The translations under genes were made by a program, and so were the position numbers. Positions 43,499-54,537 of a stretch of 64,000 nucleotides of DNA are shown here, piece after piece. This DNA is from Lithobates sylvaticus (taxonomy: Eukaryota > Chordata > Amphibia > Anura > Ranidae). Position 1 is the stretch's first letter. Each line of letters starts with the position of its first letter. The notes under the pieces are model-generated. The model was not told the origin of the DNA. It saw only the letters and a list, made by a program, of their open reading frames with translations, and did not search any database. The DNA is taken from the NCBI GenBank assembly GCA_028564925.1, contig CM053033.1, positions 201,326,066 through 201,390,065 of the forward strand. The letters run 5' to 3'.

Positions 43499-44134
43499 AG
43501 GTTTTTGTGGGCATATTTATGTACAAATGAATATTCCACCTCTAAACCTTTGCTAAAACCTTTCCTTAGTGCTAAACCTTTCCTTGGTTCAGCTTTTAAT
43601 TTTTTGTGTAATTACCTGGTTGATCATTCCATTCCATGTACCTCCCTGTTGTCAGTGTCCCCACCATAGCAGCCAATTTTGTTAACTTCATTCTTCCTCT
43701 TCTGGCCTCTGCAATCTACCCCACATGATAAGAACATCACTGAGAGGCGGGACCAGCAAGGAATGATTGATAGAGAGTTCCCCCTCAGTACATTTGGACG
43801 GTATACTTTAGGCTTCACTTCTCTTGAGTGACCAAGGCCCTGGCCCCCATGGAGGGCCATCTATTCCACAAGCCTACATTAAATCTATAAGTTAAGTGAT
43901 GGGATTCTATTTTTACAGTTTATGTAAGGAACCAGTGTAAGTATGCAGAGGTCTGAATCCCTGTGCAACAAAAATAATGGCTGCCATGGTTAGTGGGTGG
44001 CAATCAGAACCCTTGGAAGAAGCTTAGCTCTAGTAAAAGCAGCTTGTACAGTGCTACATCATATGGCACGAAGGAACCTAATGTGTAAATACATTTTTAA
44101 ATTAAAAATGACCTAATTTGCCCTCAGTCCTTAC

Positions 44135-44281
44135 CCTGGTGATCTCCTGGTTGACACTGATTCTCATGTTCTGGTTTGATAGCTCGATAGCTTCCAGGCG
44201 ATCTGCTGGGGATGTATTGTTGGGAAGGATGCCAGCACATTGGCATGCTTTTTTTTCATTCACTGTGCCTGTGCTGTTTAT
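44135..44281 (-). CDS. OLFM4: Olfactomedin-4-like exon 2A
   Basis: A 147-bp exon (49 codons, phase 0 at both ends) between acceptor TTTCCTGCACAG and donor GTAAGG on the - strand. It reads INSTGTVNEKKACQCAGILP, then NNTSPADRLEAIELSNQNMR and ISVNQEITR. The C-x-C followed by LP-x-(N/D)-T and DRLE is the N-terminal cysteine motif of OLFM4 (VCLCSVSLPDTTFPVDRVE, from memory), whose cysteines link chains by disulfides. NST, NNT and possibly others are N-glycosylation sequons. Compared with exon 2B (63,479-63,625) it has eight base differences, all amino-acid changing, including loss of the Phe in TFPADR. Confidence 0.88.
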
Positions 44282-44582
44282 CTGTGCAGGAAAGTGGAAA
44301 GGAGTAAGTCAAAAACATTTACCCAGATTGTTATTTCTTCTAAAGCCAGGGGGTATCTAGCACAGTCTACTATGAAGATGGTGTGGTTTGGTATGTCGGG
44401 GCGCTACTAAATCTACAAAAAGTATTATATCTAAATATACTTGTAGGATAATAATTCTGGTTAAATCGATCTCTCAAGTGGGTGATATGTGCCTCTATTT
44501 TGGTGTAGGTGTCCCTAATTGGGGAAACCATGTGAATAAAATCAGTATTAATTAACCATCTAATGTGCCATAATTAGAATTA

Positions 44583-45346
44583 CCGTATTTATCGGCGTAT
44601 AACACGCACTTTTTCCCCCTTAAAATCGGGGGAAAGTCGTGGGTGCGTGTTATACGCCGATACCCAAAAAAAAAAATGACAAAAATCGGTTGCGGCGCCG
44701 AAAAATGGCGACCGCGGCCGAAAAAGGCCGAACCGCGGCCGAAAAAGGCCGGAAAAAGCCGAAGCGCGGCCGAAAAAGACCGAAGCCGGCTGTTCAGCTC
44801 CGCTCGTAGTCCCGCCTCCCTGCGCTCGCTCCCGAAACAGCAGGGAGGCGGGACTCCGAGCGGAGCTGAACAGTCGGCTCGGTCTTTTTCGGCCGCACTT
44901 CGGCCTTTTTCGGCCGCGGTTCGGTCTTTTTCGGCCGCGCATGCGCTGTATTTCTCGCGGCGGGAAATTTAAACGATGGCGAACTGCAAATGACACTAGC
45001 AAGCTGCAAATGACACTAGCAAGCTGCAAATGACGCCGGGCAAGCTACAAATGAAGCTGGGCAAGTTGCAAATGACGCTGGGCAGGTTGCAAATGACGCT
45101 GGGCAGGTTGCAAATGACGCTGGGCAGGTTGCAAATGACGCTGGGAAAGGCTGCAAATGACGCTGGGCAAGCTGCAAATGACGCTGGGCAAGCTGCAAAT
45201 GACGCTGGGCAAGCTGCAAATGACGCTTAAATGTAATTTTTTTTTTTCCCTAAACTTCTCTCCTAAAACTTTTTTTCCTTAAAATTCCCTCCTAAACTTG
45301 GGGTGCGTGTTATACGCCGGTGCGTGTTATACGCCGATAAATACGG
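44583..45346. mobile_element. 764-bp TIR element with internal minisatellite
   Basis: The ends are exact inverses over about 28 bases (CCGTATTTATCGGCGTATAA with CACGCAC inside), each bordered by TA. The superfamily is uncertain; TA borders are compatible with Tc1/mariner. The inside holds inverted GGCCGAAAAAGGCCGAA blocks (44,690-44,940) and a 22-bp tandem repeat GCAAATGACGCTGGGCAGGT (about 44,985-45,230). No coding sequence. Confidence 0.8.
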
Positions 45347-46282
45347 TAATAACTAATCCGATATATAAATCTCCTAAAATGGTGTCAAATTTCAGTGAGC
45401 CTATCAAGTTAGGTTACACTCCGCTGTGTATAAGCATTAGTGATATAAATAAAAAGGTAAATAGCTGGGTGTCACCAATGTCTCAATGAGTGCTAATAAA
45501 TTAATATACTTACATATAAACATAAATTATACAGTGATAGGTGCCCCCGCATAGGATATCAATCCTTCAATAAACTTAACATTACAATCAACACCTGTGT
45601 GCCACCGTTGCAATTGTACCACCAATAAAATCGCAAATGATTAAAGAACTCCTCTTTAGTAGAGTCCAATGTGTATATCACCAAAAAATATATATAAATG
45701 TCATTGAAGAATATAAACACAAAAAAACACAAAACGAAAGTTCATGAAGCAATTGTTTAGGTTGAATGTTGAATTCACTCTTATCCTAAGAGATGTGAGT
45801 CCCTTCACCACATTGGATTTCTTCCTTCACCCAAAACGTGATATTAAAATTATAGCTGGCCGCTTACCAGAAGATGTTGATTGCTTTAATTAAAAAACAA
45901 TCAAAAGCGCTTGTTACAGGACATAGCCTGTTCACAGATACACCAAAAACTTTGAGACAACTCCTCCTCCTCACAGATCAGTTCAGGTCAAGCCATAGAT
46001 GGATACATATGTGGGATCAAAGAAAGGCACTTCATAGTGTAATCTTGCTTGTTTATTTTTAAAATTAATCAGAACAACAAAAGCCAAATGGCCACTCACA
46101 TTTACCGGTGCCCGCCCGGCACTGGGGCTGCTCGCCTTCACAGTCAGTGGTATGGTTTAAAAATCTCTCTCCCTCTAATGGATTCCTGTTGTGGGTCGGC
46201 GTGCGTGTCACCTACTCTTGCCGTCAACCAGACAAACCGGATATCCAGGGGTGTTAGCGCTTGCTTAGTGATCAGGTACCGC

Positions 46283-46330
46283 CTCCGACGCACGTTTCGT
46301 GATGTCACGTCTTCAGGGTGGCGTGCCTGA
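46283..46330 (-). ncRNA. Hammerhead-ribozyme-like motif in Penelope-like element A
   Basis: The - strand shows GCCACC, CTGAAGA, a hairpin GTGA-CA-TCAC, GAAA, CGTGCG, TC, then GGAGGC. GCCACC and GGAGGC pair except for one A-A mismatch, giving stem I. The core order is that of a type I hammerhead, again with one extra nucleotide before stem II. Penelope-like terminal repeats are known to carry hammerhead motifs. Confidence 0.45.
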
Positions 46331-47088
46331 TCACCATGTGTAGCCTAATTAAATAGTGTCTCCCATTCACATCCCTGCCAATGGGAGCTTATGTTAAGCG
46401 CAGCCTCAGTGCCAACTGGACTCCACATTGCGGACCTGCCGCTAATGGTATACATATATCATTTATACATGTTAAAATACCTTAAAACAACATTAAAAGA
46501 CCTAACAGAAACCTACCACTACCTTTAGACTGGATCATAATTGCCTTAATAAAGTGTTTAATAGTTACAATGTCTAGTAATTACGCAACTATTTTTGAAA
46601 TGAATGCAAGAACCTTTTATTAGTATTTCTATCCCTCAACTGTGTCATTGTTGTTTTTATGCCAACCTAATATTTTAATTATTTTGCTAAGAATCATTAA
46701 TTGATTTATTTATTTATATAGCAACCATAATCATGTGTTTAATCCTCCCTGTCATCCACACCGGAATAACAAGAACCCTGCCATACTCATGATAATCCAC
46801 TAGATGTCACTCCTTTTGGATCTGGCTGATCTGTTTTGCTCTTGCACTTTAAATTTTGATTCCCACATGAAATTAATATTATTTATATGTTATTTCCTTT
46901 TCATTGGGCATTCTTTCCTTATCTCAAACTTTGGGGCTAGCCTAAGTGCTAAAACCCTTATTTTCATCTCACCATATGGGGATTAGCATTCCATTGAGAT
47001 CACCTCTATTAGTTATAGTAAACACGATAAACCGGGAGGACTCCTCCCCCACCCCCCCCCCCCCCCCCCCTAGGGTTCATGTACATAG

Positions 47089-48084
47089 TTATTCATTTGT
47101 CAGGAAACAGTTCAGATCTAGTTCTATGTTCATACCCAGCGGCTGCATTGTATTTAATGTATATAGCCACTTTGTCTCGTTTTGAGAAATCTCTTTTCTC
47201 ATATCTGTTCCCCTCCAGTGTCTTGAGATCTTATCAATCCCATAAAATCGACACTGGGTGGGATCACCATTATGATATTTCTCAAAGTGTCTCGACACAC
47301 TATGGTTGGGGAATTTTTTCTTTATATTAGCTAAATGTTCGTTTATTCTAATTTTGAGTTGTCTGGTGGTGCGACCCACATATTGCATTGGGCACGGGCA
47401 TTCTAGCACATATGTCACATGGTCTGAGTGGCAAGTGATTAGGGGCTTAATTTTATGTGTATTCTTGGTTACACATGATTGAAAGTGAGAAATCTTCTTT
47501 TGAGTCCCTGGTTGTCGGGTAAGTCGGCATGCTCTACATCTGGTACAGTAATGAAAGCCAGATCCCTCCAGGAAGGTAGTCACCTTCCTGGGGGGGTCTG
47601 GCACATTGGGGGCTATCTTGTTCCGCAATCCTGGAGCTCGTCTATAGATAAATTTTGGTTGTTGTGTGATTGTAGACTCAAGATCTTTATCTTGTAACAA
47701 AATGGGCCAATGTTTTTTGAAGATTGCTTCTATCTGCCTATACTGTCTATTATAACCTGTAATAAAGGCCAAAGAGCCCTTATATTCAGGTTTAGCTTTG
47801 TTTATTAACAGGGAGTTCCTATCCATTTGTGATACCTGCAGGAGTGCTGTACTAAGAGTGCTTTGGTTGTATCCCTTCTCAGCGAATCTGGCTGTTAAAA
47901 CTTGTGCTTGCTCTTGAAAATCACTTGGGGACACACAATTGCGTTTCAAACGCATATATTGGCCTTTAGGTATGGCTCCTATCCACCGCGGGTGGTGGCA
48001 ACTACTTGTAGGTACATACCCATTACGGTCTGTACTTTTAAAGAACGTTTTGGTAATAAACAATTCTTCTTTGATAGTGATAGT
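47089..48084 (-). CDS. Penelope-like reverse transcriptase C-terminus with GIY-YIG endonuclease
   Basis: An open frame of about 330 codons continues from the truncation point. It begins at the strand before KSTDRNGYVPTSSCHH, in the RT palm/thumb region. PKGQYMRLKRNC and the thumb follow, then a Cys-rich linker (GSGFHYCTRCRACR). The GIY-YIG nuclease is HVTYVLECPCPMQYVGRTTR with INEHLANIKKK. The C-terminal HSVSRHFEKYHNGDP..FYGI and NIELDLNCF block is typical of the family. The catalytic RT motif lies in the missing 5' part. The element would have encoded a protein that nicks DNA and reverse transcribes its own RNA. Confidence 0.9.
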   Translation of the reverse strand, partial: TITIKEELFITKTFFKSTDRNGYVPTSSCHHPRWIGAIPKGQYMRLKRNCVSPSDFQEQAQVLTARFAEKGYNQSTLSTALLQVSQMDRNSLLINKAKPEYKGSLAFITGYNRQYRQIEAIFKKHWPILLQDKDLESTITQQPKFIYRRAPGLRNKIAPNVPDPPRKVTTFLEGSGFHYCTRCRACRLTRQPGTQKKISHFQSCVTKNTHKIKPLITCHSDHVTYVLECPCPMQYVGRTTRQLKIRINEHLANIKKKFPNHSVSRHFEKYHNGDPTQCRFYGIDKISRHWRGTDMRKEISQNETKWLYTLNTMQPLGMNIELDLNCFLTNE

Positions 48085-48176
48085 TACTATGAAGATCATC
48101 AACCAATGTGACCAAGGGTCATAATCGAAGTAATCATCTTATGGAGTTTATTTCCTAAGGGAGTGAATACTGTTTA

Positions 48177-48499
48177 CAGGGGGTCCCCGACTTACGAACG
48201 CCCGACCTACGAACAACCCCTACTTACGAACGGGGCGCTGCGGGGACCCTCCGCCATTTTTCGCTGGTTTTCGCCGTCTTTCGGCCGTTCTGCGCATGCG
48301 CGGCCATACGGAGCCTCGGAAAATGCCGGAAATGTCCGTAATTTGCCGCGCATGCGCAGAGCGGCATTAGACAGAACCTCGGAAATGTCCGGAAATCTCC
48401 GTATTTGTCGGTCTGCGCATGCGCGGCCGACTTACGAACATTTCCGACTTCCGTACAGGCGGGCAGTCCCTAACGAGTTCGTAACTCGGGGACCCCCTG
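48177..48499. mobile_element. TA-flanked MITE (CAGGGGGTCCCCGA ends)
   Basis: TA is at 48,175-48,176 and 48,500-48,501. The ends are CAGGGGGTCCCCGACTTACG and, from the right, CAGGGGGTCCCCGAGTTACG. Copy B has the empty site ACTGTTTACTCAGC at about 63,805. TA duplication and CAGG ends fit the Tc1/mariner group (pogo/Tigger-like). Confidence 0.88.
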
Positions 48500-49655
48500 T
48501 ACTAAGCTTTAGAGAAGTAACTATATTCTCTTTGGATTCTCAAATATCTGCAAAGAAAAAAAAAAAAAACTGTGGGGTTGATTTACTAAAACTGGAGAGT
48601 GTCAAATCTGGTGCATCCAATTCCTATCAGTGTGAACCCAGCCTAAAGGAAACATGGGATTTGCATTTATAGGCCACTGACATGCCAATCTACTTGAGTG
48701 GCAGTTCTCTCTCTTCCCTTCATCCAATGGTCCAGTGCTGGGTGCTTGAACGGGCAATGGCCTGGGCCAAAGGAATGAACATGGGGCCAGGCAGAGTCCT
48801 TAGCCCCATATAAGCTTCAATGTCGAGTTTACAGAGTATTTTTTTCTCTCACAAAGCAATATGAGTTAAAGTTGTGGGGAATGCAGGCCATTAAGTGAAC
48901 CTGTTTGTTTGCTCTGTATACTCTGAATTAAACAATTGTTACCTGAGGCTAGGTTATGTACAAGTCTTTGCATATTTTTACTCAGTGTTTTAAATTTGGG
49001 AGAAAAAAACAACAAAGTGGATTTCGATCAATAATTAAGGTAGAATTGTGTCTTACGATCGTAAATTATTGATCACGTCCCTGTTTCCACCATGTAATCT
49101 CATAATCTGATTGATTGAAATATGATCATATTAATTAACAAAATATCTCAGTGCTGCCAATTGATGCAAAACAATTGATAATTTTCCACCCTGACTAATT
49201 GACTACATTGGACGAAATCTAATTGAAAGGTAATCTAAGAAAAGTTATTGCCTTTAGATTGCTTGCAGATTTGATCATTTTAATTGAATTGCACATTGAT
49301 CGGATAAACAAATCAATAGGTTTGTGGCCACCATGAGAGAGATCCTGCTCGCAGCATGTCTCAGTGACCACATTGGGAAATCTCAAAGGAAACACAGACA
49401 ATATAATCCAGACAGATGTTCAGATCTTTCCCTCTACCCGAAACAAAAAAGAAGTTGGGCTTCAACAGATTAAAGAGGAACTGCAGTCTGCTCACATAAT
49501 TTGTAATAAAACATCTTTGCCATTCTGAAGCTTCCCTCCAACCATTTTGCATATTAATTTATATATGTAATTCTGTACTTGCCAAATATGCTGCAGAAAT
49601 CTCCCTCTACTAAGTCTGGCTGCATCCATTTTAACTGTGGGCAGTTAAAACTGCT

Positions 49656-49982
49656 AAAAAGTTATATAAAAAGGATTATATAAATAATGGGGCGCTAACA
49701 TTCAAAAAATATATATGTTAAAATTATAAAAGATTAAATGCGTACTAAGATTGCATTGATAAAATATGATAAGAATAATAGTAATCTTCAATAGGTAAAA
49801 AATGTGGCGCTTGTGGGAAATAAGCCACTCCGAGGGGATGATCCAGCAAGGATGGCTCAAAACAAAGCGTCAAGAAATGAATGAAATAAATAATGAGCGT
49901 ATAGCATCAAGTATTGAACAGTGCTATACACATGACATCAGACAGATAAACCAGATCTACAAATGTGAATGAATTCCAAATA
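49656..49982. repeat. Inverted terminal repeat of the Penelope-like element, left
   Basis: It reads AAAAAGTTATATAAAAAGGA, then ATGGGGCGCTAACATTC and on to GAATTCCAAAT, and is found inverted at 59,278-59,602 with few changes. Penelope-like elements are known for such LTR-like repeats in direct or inverted orientation. Confidence 0.92.
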
Positions 49983-50684
49983 ATAAGTGCACCAAAGTAG
50001 ATATAAATAAATAAGTGCAATAAATTAATAAGGTGGCAATCAATAGATAAATGAATAAAAATCCGTGAAAAACTGCAATGTTTGATCAGTGCAAACAATA
50101 AAAGGGCCAAAAGTATGTGCAAATAGGCAAGTCGGTGAATAAATAAATGGCAGCTAGACCTGTGCAGGTAAGGAAAAACAACCTTAATGAGCAAACGCAA
50201 AGGCATCCACCTCCTCGATATCCACTCCTCTGGCTGCGTCCTCACAAACCTCCTCTCCAGGTGTCAGGCGGACATATGTGCAAAAAATGGGAAGCGCTCC
50301 ATAGTGTAGTAATTTAACATATTTATTAAGTAACAAATGAATGACTTACAGTTGAAGCAGAGTAAATGCAGTGGTGCGGTTAAAAACAATACAGTGTGAG
50401 ATCCTGGCCAAGATCTCACACACACAAATGTCACCAGGCTCTGATTCCTTATGCGTTACGTCACGCCCACGTGACTTTATCAAAGGCTTTCAGAGCGTGG
50501 TAGACGACGGTGACTTATGTGCAGTGGTGGTTGCCCTAGCAACCGTACTAATTGATTCCAACGAACAAAGTACATTTAGCAAACACAAATGGTATCCAGC
50601 AATGTGTCCAGCGATAAATTAATCAAGTAATTTTAAAAACGAATGGATGAATAAAAGAATTAAAATAATTAAAAAACGATCCGT

Positions 50685-51245
50685 ACAGCGCCATCTAGCG
50701 GGACCGGCTCGGAAACAACACCCAGTCTTAAAACTAAAACGATGGGGTAATAGACGGTGAGGGGCTCTAAGAACAGACAATAATAAATGACTAAATGCGG
50801 ACTAAGAGCACTGTCTTCCTAAAATTCATTAAGACTAATAATTTAATAACAATAATAATAATAGTTTTAAAGTATATATCAGAATAAATAGAGGAAATCA
50901 ATAAAAGGCATAGCGCCATCTGGCGGCTAAGACTCGGAAACAACACCTTAATGAAGGCGAGGACATGACATATAAAGGATGATTATATTGTTTAATAATA
51001 ATAGATGGCTATTAATAATAATAGATGATTAGATGCGGACTGAGAGCACTGTGTTCCTATAGTTCATTATGACTAATAATTTAATAATAATAATAATACT
51101 ATTTTAAAGTACATGCCAGAGAATAAACAAAGGGATAAATAAAAGGCATAGCGCCATCTGGTGACTAGGACTCGGAAACAACACCAAGTCACTGTACCTT
51201 AATGTAGACGAGGACATAACATATTAAGGATGATTATACTGTTTC
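50685..51245. repeat. ~235-bp direct repeats in the 3' region of the Penelope-like element
   Basis: Blocks with GCGCCATCT(A/G)GCGG or GCGCCATCTGGTG, CTCGGAAACAACACC, TAAATGCGGACTAAGAGCAC or TAGATGCGGACTGAGAGCAC, and ATTTAATAA(C/T)AATAATAATA recur about every 235 bp (50,690, 50,920 and 51,150). Confidence 0.8.
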
Positions 51246-53036
51246 ATCACATGCCAGCAAGGCAACACAATATATAAGGAGGATCGTAAGGCAAAAGGTA
51301 ATAGATTGATTTAATAATGGAGGAAAGTGAATATTAATTGTAAATTGCAAAGGTCAAGAAATCTCCTCAGGAGCATGGACCCAATCCATATAATACATTA
51401 ATCAGGGTCGCACGCATCAAAAATAAGGCAAATAAATGATATGAGTAGGGTGACTAGAGCTTCCAAAAAAATTTAAAGGACAAATGAATTAAAAGTAGTA
51501 TGAGACATATAAGATCGGTATATATGGTCTAAATAATATTGAACGACAACTTTGATCAGACGTCGATCAATGGTAGACAAACTATCCAAGAGCAGGTCCA
51601 TCAAAGAAGCTATCAAAGCAACACCCCCATCACTTAATCAATGTAAGGATGGATAGAGCGAGAGAGGAGAGGGGGTGGCAAACCCATTAGTAGGCCAGTA
51701 GAGGCATCCAGGGATAAAATGTAATATAATAAAATAAAATAAAATCCTATATTAGACCAAGATAAATTAAATTAAGATAAGTAATCATAATAATAAACAA
51801 TTAGCAAGTCTAGACTCAAATTTGCTGGTGATAAAGAGCACATGGCTGAGGTTGTACTACAACGATTAAGCATACCTTACACCTGTCAGGTTCGGCAGTA
51901 TAATTAACCTTGATGGCCCTTTAATGTATGTGGGTAGAACTGCAATCATTCTGGACAGTCATTGCCTTGAACAGTAGCTGTCCCATAGAGGTGGATTGTG
52001 GTGGCCATTTTGAGATCTGAATTATAGACAATTCTGTATCATAACAGGTATCTGCTAAAAAACCTCTGCCATCGATCTGTGCGTGGTCTCATGAATCTGT
52101 GCTTGCTGTATCTGGCTCTTTGAAACTGTGCTATGCGGTAAGGGGACATCTTATAAGGAGAGTGCATCTGACTACCTGCTGTTTGATTCTCACTGCTGAT
52201 TGCTATTTCACTGCTTGGTAAGGAGGCACTTCTTATGGTGGTTACCTATGATCCATCTGGACATATTGCGTATCCAACTTCACTTGTGGCGGTTTATTTA
52301 AAAGTGAAAATATTCAAAAGAAGGATTTTCTTGTCTGTGTGCATAACAATTGAATATCTGGTAATAAGGTCTTTCATGTGGTGGTGGTGTCTTTTGGTCA
52401 CTCAAATTCATTTGTGATCACGGGTGTCTGTTCATACCTAATTGGACACTTTCCCCACTCGTTAACCCTTCACTCACTGGTTTTTGCCATATATAGTTTA
52501 TCAGTATTATGCTATGGATATCTTTTGTTTTTCCGGTGATTGCTAATTATGCCCTATGAGTACACCTGAGAAAGAGAAGGAGTTATTTGGTATTGCTTTG
52601 CCACAATCCATAACCAACGAATCATCAACCCAGGCTGGGTTAAAGCCATATGCTGATCTATGGCTTACTTCTGGTAAGCATATCCTCCATGAGTATATAA
52701 AGCAACGTGTGGAAGGTCACTTTTCATAGAACAAGCCAATGTTTGAGAGATATTTCCACTAAAAGAGACTTTTTTGGAGTGAATTATATCCTCAATCCTA
52801 TACATAGACTCTATGAGCGCGATTTTTTTCCCTTTATAATCATAATAATGTTTGATCAAATCTCAAAAAGGACAAAGACCAACCTAATACCAATTAGCAA
52901 AGAGCAGGACAATGATGTCCTGTTCCCTAGGACAAATTTGCCGAAATTCAGAAGTGTAGGGTAATCTCAAAGATAAAAGTATAAAAAGTATATAAAAATA
53001 TGTGTATAAAATTAATGAGCTGGATAAAAGCTACAA
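51246..53036. other. 3' region of the Penelope-like element, nothing else recognised
   Basis: AT-rich sequence between the last repeat and the end of the nuclease coding region. No RNA gene or conserved reading frame was recognised. Confidence 0.5.
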
Positions 53037-54537
53037 TTAATAATCAGATATAAAACAATTAAGATCGAACTCTACGTTGAGTCCTGTAGGGACTAATGTG
53101 CATAATTCATGGATCCAATGAGATTCCGCTTGGCTCCATTTTCTGACTTTGTTGTCACCTCTCCAGTGGGGTTTATATTTTTCAATACCCCACACCATTA
53201 GTGAGGAAGGATCACGATTGTGGACTTGATCAAAATGCCTAGAGAGACTGTGTTTGGGGTAGCCATTTTTTTTTTTTGAGTATGCTCTCTCAGCCTTAGC
53301 CAAAGTTCTCTCTTAGTTCTTCCTACATATTGAATTTTGCACGGGCATTCTAAGAGATATACTACCCCTTCTGTATGACAGGATATAAAGTCCTTAATCG
53401 GATAGTCCTTCCCGGTTACTGTAGATTTAAAATTGGTTTTCTTTCTCTTACTTTCTCTAGTATGTCTACATGTGTAACACGTTTTACATGGGTAAAACCC
53501 CTTTCCTTCGAAGAAAGAAAACCTTTTCTCCGGGGGAGGGTCAAGGACATTTTTGGCAACTAAATCTCTTAGGGTGGGGGCCAGTCTATAGCATATTTTC
53601 GGTTTTGCTGGTAGGATACCCCCTAAATGTCTATCGGCCTTTACAATTTTCCAATGTTTTTTAAAAATCTTTTCTATTTCCTTATGTTGTATAGTGTAGT
53701 CCATAACGCAGGGTACAACATCTGTGTATCCACTATCCTTAATCTTGTCTTGTATTAATGATTGCCGGTCCATCAAGGACACATCCTCTATTTTTTCTTT
53801 AATAAAACTAGACTTGTATCCCTTTTGGATAAATCTTTTTCCAATAAAGTCGGCCTGTTTGCGGAAAGTCTCAGGTTTTGTGCAATTCCTCCTTAGCCTA
53901 ATAAATTGTCCTTTTGGGATATTGTTGAGCCATGGAGAGAAGTGGCAGCTATTCAGCGGGAGATAACTATTCCTGTCGACCTGTTTGAAATGGGTCTGAG
54001 TTACTAATTTGCCATCTTCTTTGCAAATCTCCAGGTCGAGGAAATGAATTTTTTCCTCGCTGATCTCCCAGGTCAGTTTGATGTTTTTGTTGTTTGTATT
54101 CATGTCGAAGCCAAAGTCGATGAGGCTATCCCTATCTCCTGCCCATATTACTATGATGTCATCGATGTAACGTTTATACAGGAGGAGTTGCTGCGGCCAC
54201 TTCTTGTAAAGAGCATCCTCCTCCCACTCTGCCATATAGAGATTGGCCACACTGGGTGCAAATTTTTCTCCCATAGCAATCCCACAAATTTGCTTATAAT
54301 ATTGATTGCTATGCCAAAAGTAATTGTGGTCTAGACTGTATTTGAGGCAGTCTATCAGGAATCTTGTTTGTTTGATCTTCAGGTCACCTAGTTCTTTTAG
54401 GGCCCATTTTGTAGCTTGGATAGCCTCTTCGTGGTTGATAATTGTGTAGAGGGATGCTACATCTGCTGTAGCTAGGTGTATTGGTCCATCATCAAATTCC
54501 AAAGTATTAAGTAGCTGAATAAGGTGCTTGGTATCCC
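53037..54537 (-). pseudogene. Penelope-like reverse transcriptase (palm, thumb) and GIY-YIG nuclease
   Basis: The - strand frame from the TTAA insertion reads FDDGPIHLATADVASLYTII (motif A region), then GIAMGEKFAPSVANLYMAEW and LYKRYIDDIIVIWAGD. The last contains the YxDD-type catalytic pair in the form YIDD. NIKLTWEISEEKIHFLDLEI, PKGQFIRLRRNC, the Cys linker GKGFYPCKTCYTCRH and the GIY-YIG core GVVYLLECPCKIQYVGRTKR follow. The C-terminal SLSRHFDQVHNRDP block is present but not in the same open frame. The catalytic motifs are intact by eye, yet the coding region as a whole is interrupted by the inserted TTAA element and by about one further break. Confidence 0.9.

Larger units (their letters stand above)
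44380..48084 (-). mobile_element. Penelope-like element, 5'-truncated, in copy A
   Basis: TACTATGAAGAT (12 bp) is at 44,368-44,379 and 48,085-48,096; copy B (63,713 onward) has the uninterrupted site. The coding strand is -, with the 5' side at the right. It keeps the C-terminal part of the reverse transcriptase, the GIY-YIG endonuclease and a long 3' region with a GGGGCGCTAC near its end. A TA-flanked element (44,583-45,346) is inserted in the 3' region. Confidence 0.88.
39906..48616. repeat. Tandem duplication, copy A (with exons 3A and 2A)
   Basis: Copy A aligns by eye with 48,614-63,935 (copy B), interrupted by different insertions in each. Copy A alone carries the palindromic MITE (40,256-40,391), the 448-bp insertion (42,442-42,889), a Penelope-like element (44,380-48,084) and a TA-flanked MITE (48,177-48,499). 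Without inserts the unit is about 4.1 kb. Samples of intron alignment show roughly 2-3 differences per 100 bases. Confidence 0.92.

Noticed and set aside
43624-43860. 78-codon - strand frame between exons 3A and 2A as an extra olfactomedin exon
   Set aside because: The counterpart in copy B does not keep the frame as a distinct conserved exon, and exon 2 joins exon 3 in phase without it.
50440-50520. A further hammerhead motif in the Penelope-like element of copy B
   Set aside because: CTGAAAGCC and CACGTG/CACGCC strings are reminiscent, but the CTGANGA box and GAAA are not both present in order.
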